DNA of 41,170 bases from a virus: positions 1-41,170 of IMG/VR virus record IMGVR_UViG_3300030116_003902. One strand, given 5' to 3'. Of the stretch, positions 36,474-41,170 are shown piece by piece (position 1 is the stretch's first letter; each line of letters begins with the position of its first letter). Below the pieces are notes generated by a model. That model did not search any database and was not told where the DNA came from. It saw nothing but the letters and a program-made list of their open reading frames with translations. The translations under genes were made by a program, and so were the position numbers.

Positions 36474-38966
36474 ATGGCAATATACATTCCATCTGGTGAT
36501 GATGCGAATCCATTATTATTTGATATTACAATACCAGATGATGTTAAAACATTAGATTCTACTGCACTATTAAGGTCTAATAGAAAAAATAGATTATTTC
36601 TTGCTTTTATTTATTACTTAGTCTCTAGATTAGTAGTGAGTAAAAATGATGCCATGAATGACATTAAAGATGGAATGTATCAAATTACTAAAAAATCTAA
36701 GCAACAAGATAATGCCTATCGAGAGGCTTTGTTGCATTTTGCTAGTCAGATACGAAAGTCTGTCTTATTTTCAGATGATTTAGAACTTGAGCCTCTAATT
36801 ACTAGACAATCAAGAATGAAGGATGGCAAGGAAGTAAGAAGTGCAAATTATACTATTAATACTGAGTTTGAGGGAAGACATACTTTCAAACTAAGTAATA
36901 AAATGGATTTAATGCCTTTCGATGGTATGACAATTGATGAAATTTTAACAAAATCTGAAAGCGAAATAGTAGGATATCTATACGAAACAGGGGCCATGTC
37001 TGATGAAGATAGAAAGGCTTTGAGAGAAAAATATAGCGAATTGGAAGACGAGGATTATTTAATACCACTAGATGAATTTCAAGAAGGTAGAAGATTACTC
37101 ACATTTTTTGATGAAGGTAAAATACCGTTAGAAGAGGATTTATTGCAAGACCCAAAGATACTAGAAGTAGTAGATAGCCCACACGATGAAAATCATAAAG
37201 TAATACGATTCAATACATATGAATATTATAGAAAATTACTATTGAAATCTCAATTAGTTGAATTGAAACCTCTATCACCTGTTAAAGAAGGGGCATATGA
37301 TATGACTCAAACAGATACCGGATATATATCATTTAGAATACAGGGAGCAACCGCAGATAGTCCAAAGGGAAAATACAGAATGGGCCGAAAGGTTATGTCT
37401 GATAAAGAAGCAGAAGAACTCGGTCTTGACATTTCTCAGATAGATAAGAAACCCGATAAGAAAAAGAACGAGAAAAGAAAAAATCTAGGTCTGAATGTTG
37501 TTTATGATAATGGTATAATTATTGAAGAAACAGATAAGAAAGGCCAATCTATTCCGGGTTCAATCAAAGAAATGGTTGGCACGTTCAAGGATTTAGAAGA
37601 GAACGATGTTTATTCTGTGACTTTCTTATCAAGAACAACTCCAGAAGGAAAACAAGGATATCATGAAAAGAATGAACAAGGTGAAACCATTAGAGTATTT
37701 TCCAAAGTATTAGAATCTGGGTTATTTGCTACACCACAAGTAAAGGAAATAGAACAAGACCCCCGAAGAAAAAATTACCGTAAGAATCTGATAAAGGAAA
37801 TAAATTTCTATTTAGACCGTGTTAAAGGGTGGAGAGACAGTAGTAAAATTAAACGTGAAGTCATTGAAGATATGACAAGAGTGAATAATACTGCAAAAGT
37901 AGACGTTAAGGGGTATAAGTTCGACCCACAGTATTTTCATTATCTAACGGGTTTCTTGAAGCCGGAAGATAAACAACTCAATTTGGGTGTAGTCACACTT
38001 GAATTAGTATTCAATGAAAAACGTGGGAAGTTAGATTTAACGGATGCAAGGCAAATAGCCAATAAATTAGAGACAGGTAGTGCAGTTGAAGAAGAAGTTG
38101 CGGCTAGGGATGCTAGAGCAAAGGAAACCTCAGACCTAGCAGAAGACGAAAAAGAATATTGGGAAAAACAAAGTGAAAAAAATAGTCAGTTTGTAAAAGA
38201 GGATTTGTATGCTGATTTGAAAAGAAATCCAATTACAGGTGCATCTCAATTAATTGGGCAAGTCAACAGGGCAGAAGCAATACAATGGCCTGAATTATTA
38301 TTTGAGTATTTTCTGGGAAATGCAGATGAATATGAATTTCCCGATACAGTATTTGATGCGTCTTTCAAGGATTTTAATGACATAGAGGATTTAACTAATG
38401 AATTGGTTGAAGAAAAAGAGGCAATTTCTGGAAAGCAATTAGAAGAAGAAGCAGAAGAAATGGATGAGTTCATAGATGAATCCAATCTTGAATCTGGAGA
38501 TTTAGGGGAAGAATCTGCGGAAGAAAGACAAGAACGCCTTGAGGAAAATAGAGTAGAACTCCAAACAAAAGATAAAACTCTATCTGTAGATGATGCTCTT
38601 TCAGCAGGTCAAGCAGATAAAAAGAAAAAGACTTTTTATGAAATGACCAAATATACAAAACTAATAGAAAAGGCTACAGAAAGATTTAGAATAAACCATC
38701 CACTACAAGAAAAATCTCAACTTTCTACTTCTCATTTGGATGTTAGGAGAAGACTACCATTCGTGGAAACAGGGGATGCATTTTATCAACACTTGGCATC
38801 AGTAGAATTAGCACCACCTAAGAAAAAGAGAATCAAGCGAGCAAGAAATGTTCCAGAAGCAACACATCCAACAAAAGATGCAAGCCAAAAGAGAATTGCA
38901 TCTACCTTGAAGATGATAAAAAGAATGTTTAACACTATGCAAAATCTAATTAGGAGTATCAAATAG
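36474..38966 (+). CDS. Large charged protein, 830 aa
   Basis: The family is unrecognised. It begins MAIYIPSGDDANPLLFDITI, with a beta-like start and then helical domains. An acidic coiled region lies at about 640-700 (KQLEEEAEEMDEFIDESNLE), and the end is basic (PPKKKRIKRARN, near residue 785, and a Met/Lys-rich last helix). The long protein with a basic C-terminus placed before the connector genes could be an internal or portal-associated protein. No enzyme motif is apparent. Confidence 0.85.
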   Translation: MAIYIPSGDDANPLLFDITIPDDVKTLDSTALLRSNRKNRLFLAFIYYLVSRLVVSKNDAMNDIKDGMYQITKKSKQQDNAYREALLHFASQIRKSVLFSDDLELEPLITRQSRMKDGKEVRSANYTINTEFEGRHTFKLSNKMDLMPFDGMTIDEILTKSESEIVGYLYETGAMSDEDRKALREKYSELEDEDYLIPLDEFQEGRRLLTFFDEGKIPLEEDLLQDPKILEVVDSPHDENHKVIRFNTYEYYRKLLLKSQLVELKPLSPVKEGAYDMTQTDTGYISFRIQGATADSPKGKYRMGRKVMSDKEAEELGLDISQIDKKPDKKKNEKRKNLGLNVVYDNGIIIEETDKKGQSIPGSIKEMVGTFKDLEENDVYSVTFLSRTTPEGKQGYHEKNEQGETIRVFSKVLESGLFATPQVKEIEQDPRRKNYRKNLIKEINFYLDRVKGWRDSSKIKREVIEDMTRVNNTAKVDVKGYKFDPQYFHYLTGFLKPEDKQLNLGVVTLELVFNEKRGKLDLTDARQIANKLETGSAVEEEVAARDARAKETSDLAEDEKEYWEKQSEKNSQFVKEDLYADLKRNPITGASQLIGQVNRAEAIQWPELLFEYFLGNADEYEFPDTVFDASFKDFNDIEDLTNELVEEKEAISGKQLEEEAEEMDEFIDESNLESGDLGEESAEERQERLEENRVELQTKDKTLSVDDALSAGQADKKKKTFYEMTKYTKLIEKATERFRINHPLQEKSQLSTSHLDVRRRLPFVETGDAFYQHLASVELAPPKKKRIKRARNVPEATHPTKDASQKRIASTLKMIKRMFNTMQNLIRSIK

Positions 38967-38974
38967 GTGAAAAT

Positions 38975-40081
38975 ATGGGCAAGTTATCCTCCCCTAGTGA
39001 CTTTACTTCTATAAATCCAAATTATGCAGAAGGCCGTGGGTATTATACTACAAGCAATACTGTTGCCGCATTATTGCAAATAGGAAATTTTACTGATACC
39101 ACTACACCTAGCAAGTCAGAAGTTGGAGAATTAATCAAGCGAGCAGAAGATAGAGTGGATAGCACTACCAAGTTATCTTGGCGACCATTGATTTATCAAA
39201 ATGAATTTCATAGTTTTGAGACTATTAATAGAAGCGCATACCCCTTGATGGCTTGGAAGAATTACATAGGTTTCATTCAATTATCACATAGAAAGATTCA
39301 GAAAATCGTCAGATTAGAAGTATGGAAAGGTTCACAATATGAGGATATAGCGTCTGCTACTGCTACGATAACAATTCCCAATAGTGCTACAGGTTCAAGT
39401 GTTAGTTGGAGAATAAGATTGACCGTTGGTGCTAGAACCTTCGATTTAGTTGAAGGAACTCATTTCTATGACACATATGGCCCTAAGACTACTGCAAGTC
39501 AAATCGTTGATGCCATCAATGAGGTTTATCCAGCAAAAACTGCTAAATTTACAGGTGAAACTGTGGCAAAATCTGTGACTGCTAATGGTGCATCTGGTGT
39601 GCATATCTCAGATTTTTTCTATGCTACTGTTGATTCAGATGATTCAAGTAAAGTAGTCATCTCATCATTGTTGATGGGGGAAGATGGAACGGCTTGCACA
39701 ATAACATCGGTTGATACTGATGCAGGTAATGCGGCAATAGGTTCTGTGACTACCTTTACAGACAATGAGGATTCTTCTAGATTAGGGGATTTTTGGATAT
39801 TGAAAGATGACGGTAAGATATTCTTTAGGAATAACTATCCCTATCATCAGAATCACTCTATCAAAGTCACTTATGTTTCTGGTTCTGGGAGAGTCCCTGC
39901 GTCTATTCATGATGCCGCCACAAAGATTGTAGCGGCTGAAGTAATACGACATGATGATAATTCCATACTAATAGCAGAAACGGGTTCTAACATAGATTTG
40001 AAGACCAAGCATGATATATTATTAGAAGAGGCGGATAAAATTTTACAAGGCAAGAAAGATATAGTGCATTTCATTTCGTGA
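38975..40081 (+). CDS. Head-tail connector (gp6-like) with inserted beta domain, 368 aa
   Basis: The start follows AGGTGAAAAT. The N-terminal SEVGELIKRAEDRVDSTTKL (about 47-66) and the C-terminal ASIHDAATKIVAAEVIRHDD plus a helical tail are the helical elements expected of a gp6/gp15-like connector that binds under the portal. Between them lies a large beta-rich insertion of about 200 residues (TATITIPNSATGSSVSWRIR; ISDFFYATVDSDDSSKVVIS). Such proteins are usually near 100-200 aa, so the insert makes this one long. The family call is inferred from pattern and position. Confidence 0.65.
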   Translation: MGKLSSPSDFTSINPNYAEGRGYYTTSNTVAALLQIGNFTDTTTPSKSEVGELIKRAEDRVDSTTKLSWRPLIYQNEFHSFETINRSAYPLMAWKNYIGFIQLSHRKIQKIVRLEVWKGSQYEDIASATATITIPNSATGSSVSWRIRLTVGARTFDLVEGTHFYDTYGPKTTASQIVDAINEVYPAKTAKFTGETVAKSVTANGASGVHISDFFYATVDSDDSSKVVISSLLMGEDGTACTITSVDTDAGNAAIGSVTTFTDNEDSSRLGDFWILKDDGKIFFRNNYPYHQNHSIKVTYVSGSGRVPASIHDAATKIVAAEVIRHDDNSILIAETGSNIDLKTKHDILLEEADKILQGKKDIVHFIS

Positions 40082-40086
40082 TATTT

Positions 40087-40320
40087 ATGGCAGATATGTT
40101 TGAATTTATGAAAATTCTAAAGGATGTTTCTACTTTAGCAAAAGAACGAAATGAGATGCTTAAAGATAGTCAATATGCCGCATTTGCGCTTTCAGACGAA
40201 GCGTTGGAAGAAGAAGCCATGAAGACTGCTAGTGAAATTTTTAAAAAAAAGACTAGTATAATGTTTCAAGATATGTATAGTGATGCATTTAGAAAACTAA
40301 GGGAGATAAAGGTGAGATAA
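40087..40320 (+). CDS. Small helical protein with internal FMKILK, 77 aa
   Basis: The ATG at 40087 gives MADMFEFMKILKDVSTLAKE; a GTG three codons upstream is less likely. ILK at residues 10-12 recalls the tag, but it is not N-terminal and lacks Trp, so it may be a chance match or a very divergent copy. The protein is helical, Met/Lys/Glu-rich. Its position between connector and neck genes suggests a small head-tail joining protein. Confidence 0.75.
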   Translation: MADMFEFMKILKDVSTLAKERNEMLKDSQYAAFALSDEALEEEAMKTASEIFKKKTSIMFQDMYSDAFRKLREIKVR

Positions 40321-40869
40321 ATGGCAGTAGTGATTTTAGATGAGGTGACTTTTCTAACAAGAGTGCTATCTGATAATTGGGCTAGTGCGTCAAATACTCT
40401 CTATGATAGTGGTTCTGCAAATAAAAAAATAAACAGTAATCTAGCCGTTCCAAAAATAATTGATGTTAGGTCAATAGCACCAAATGAGGGTAGAAGAGTA
40501 GATGCAGATTCTGATACTGCAATAGTGATTGTCTATGAGGATAGTAGCACTACTGAATACCCGACAATTGACTACGCCGTGAGGAATGAGACATTTACTT
40601 TCACAATTCATATTAGAGTATTAGCGAGAAGAGACTTTGCCACTAACAATACTGCAAGAGATAGATTACAGGATTTGTATAGAATCGTTAGATACATTTT
40701 AGAGAACAACGCTATTAGACCGACTATCACAACCGTAGATGGTGGCACTACAAACACTCAATCGGCAGAAATATTAAAATTAAAAAGTAGAAGTGAAGCG
40801 AATGATAAAGGGAAACGGTTATTGGGCTACAAGTTATCGGTGGAGATGAAGAGGTTCGGTAGGAGTTAG
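40321..40869 (+). CDS. Neck or tail-completion-like protein, 182 aa
   Basis: It starts at the base after the previous stop. A helical start (EVTFLTRVLSDNWASASNTL) is followed by beta strands (DTAIVIVYEDSST; ETFTFTIHIRVLARR), a helix (RDRLQDLYRIVRYILENNAI) and a final strand (LGYKLSVEMKRFG). This beta-helix-beta order fits tail-terminator/neck proteins. The assignment rests on the fold pattern and on its place between connector and probable tail gene. Confidence 0.6.
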   Translation: MAVVILDEVTFLTRVLSDNWASASNTLYDSGSANKKINSNLAVPKIIDVRSIAPNEGRRVDADSDTAIVIVYEDSSTTEYPTIDYAVRNETFTFTIHIRVLARRDFATNNTARDRLQDLYRIVRYILENNAIRPTITTVDGGTTNTQSAEILKLKSRSEANDKGKRLLGYKLSVEMKRFGRS

Positions 40870-40874
40870 AGATT

Positions 40875-41170
40875 ATGCCATCATATGCAGATTTATCAAA
40901 TGAGGTTTGGGTTGGTGCAGGGGGCGCAGTCACCTTTATTCCAGAAAGTCATATTTACTTAGGTGCTTCAATAACATATACTAATGATGGTTCAGAACCC
41001 TTTGGCTCAACCATTACTATAACTAATACAGATTTTGAGATGGTTCCCAATATCTATACCGGATGCACAATAAAAATACACAATGCTTCGGTGACTCAAT
41101 TTGCAGTAATAAAATCCAATACTGAAACTACTCTAGAATTAGCAGAAGTAGTAAATACAAATCTTGTTAG
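40875..41170 (+). CDS. Partial beta-rich protein, probably tail-related, cut by window edge
   Basis: The ATG at 40875 opens a frame that runs off the right edge without a stop (98 codons visible). The sequence MPSYADLSNEVWVGAGGAVT and FIPESHIYLGASITYTNDGS is beta-rich with Thr/Asn repeats. Its position after the neck gene suggests a major tail or tail-tube protein, but only the N-terminal part is seen and the call is weak. Confidence 0.6.
   Translation, partial: MPSYADLSNEVWVGAGGAVTFIPESHIYLGASITYTNDGSEPFGSTITITNTDFEMVPNIYTGCTIKIHNASVTQFAVIKSNTETTLELAEVVNTNLV

Noticed and set aside
40087-40320. MFEFMKILK as a further tag copy
   Set aside because: ILK is at residues 10-12 without Trp and within a helical segment; too weak to count among the tagged proteins.
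1-41170. CRISPR array, tRNA or rRNA genes, insertion sequences
   Set aside because: No regularly spaced repeat with unique spacers, no tRNA cloverleaf or rRNA segment, and no transposase was recognised. The cassette copies are too far apart and uneven to be a CRISPR array.

Overview
This 41 kb window is AT-rich, and every gene I can support lies on the + strand. It reads as the virion-building half of a tailed (HK97-fold, Caudoviricetes-type) virus genome. I recognise a large terminase, a portal, an XkdF-like prohead protease fused to a scaffold, a probable major capsid protein, a head-tail connector and the start of a tail module. An archaeal host is suggested by GGTGAT / GGAGGTGA ribosome binding sites that often include the upstream stop codon, by an archaeal-type ATP-dependent DNA ligase, and by many small zinc-knuckle proteins. 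A marine archaeal virus (magrovirus-like or thaumarchaeal) is a plausible guess, but no sequence here identifies the host. No replication genes, tRNA, CRISPR array or insertion sequence was seen.

Left region (1-3980): small genes, the first four standing alone and the last four overlapping in one run. They are separated by RNA hairpins (likely terminators) and by a repeated intergenic cassette. The cassette has a core ACCATATGGT, usually flanked by AAAGTC and GACTTT arms, followed by a box resembling CTYAAATTGGGA. A non-coding AT-rich stretch (3985-4450) with short iterated words comes next; it may hold an origin or the main late promoter.

Central region (4458-27281): a long, tightly packed, translationally coupled series of genes, many overlapping by ATGA. 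About twenty proteins begin with the same eight-residue peptide, M-[S/N/T]-W-x-x-[I/L/V]-[L/V/I]-K, although their remaining sequences are unrelated. Carriers include a putative ADP-ribosyltransferase, two GNAT acetyltransferases, zinc-knuckle proteins and very large helical proteins. The recognised proteins that act outside the capsid or form the shell (terminase, portal, capsid protein, connector) do not carry it. Closely related W-x-D-I-H peptides end the protease-scaffold protein and one small helical protein. ILK or LLK also occurs at three places in the protease and near residue 30 of the capsid protein. I infer a capsid-targeting and possibly protease-cleaved tag that loads a set of proteins into the procapsid, comparable in logic to the capsid-targeting sequences of phage T4 internal proteins or to encapsulin cargo peptides.

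Right region (27291-41170): DNA ligase, protease-scaffold (with a probable nested scaffold start), major capsid protein, small shell or decoration candidates, a SAP-domain protein, two small membrane proteins, an Arf-like small GTPase, a zinc-finger protein, a Gln/Met-rich protein, a large helical protein, connector and neck proteins, and a truncated gene at the right edge. The Arf-like GTPase beside two membrane proteins is unexpected in a virion module.
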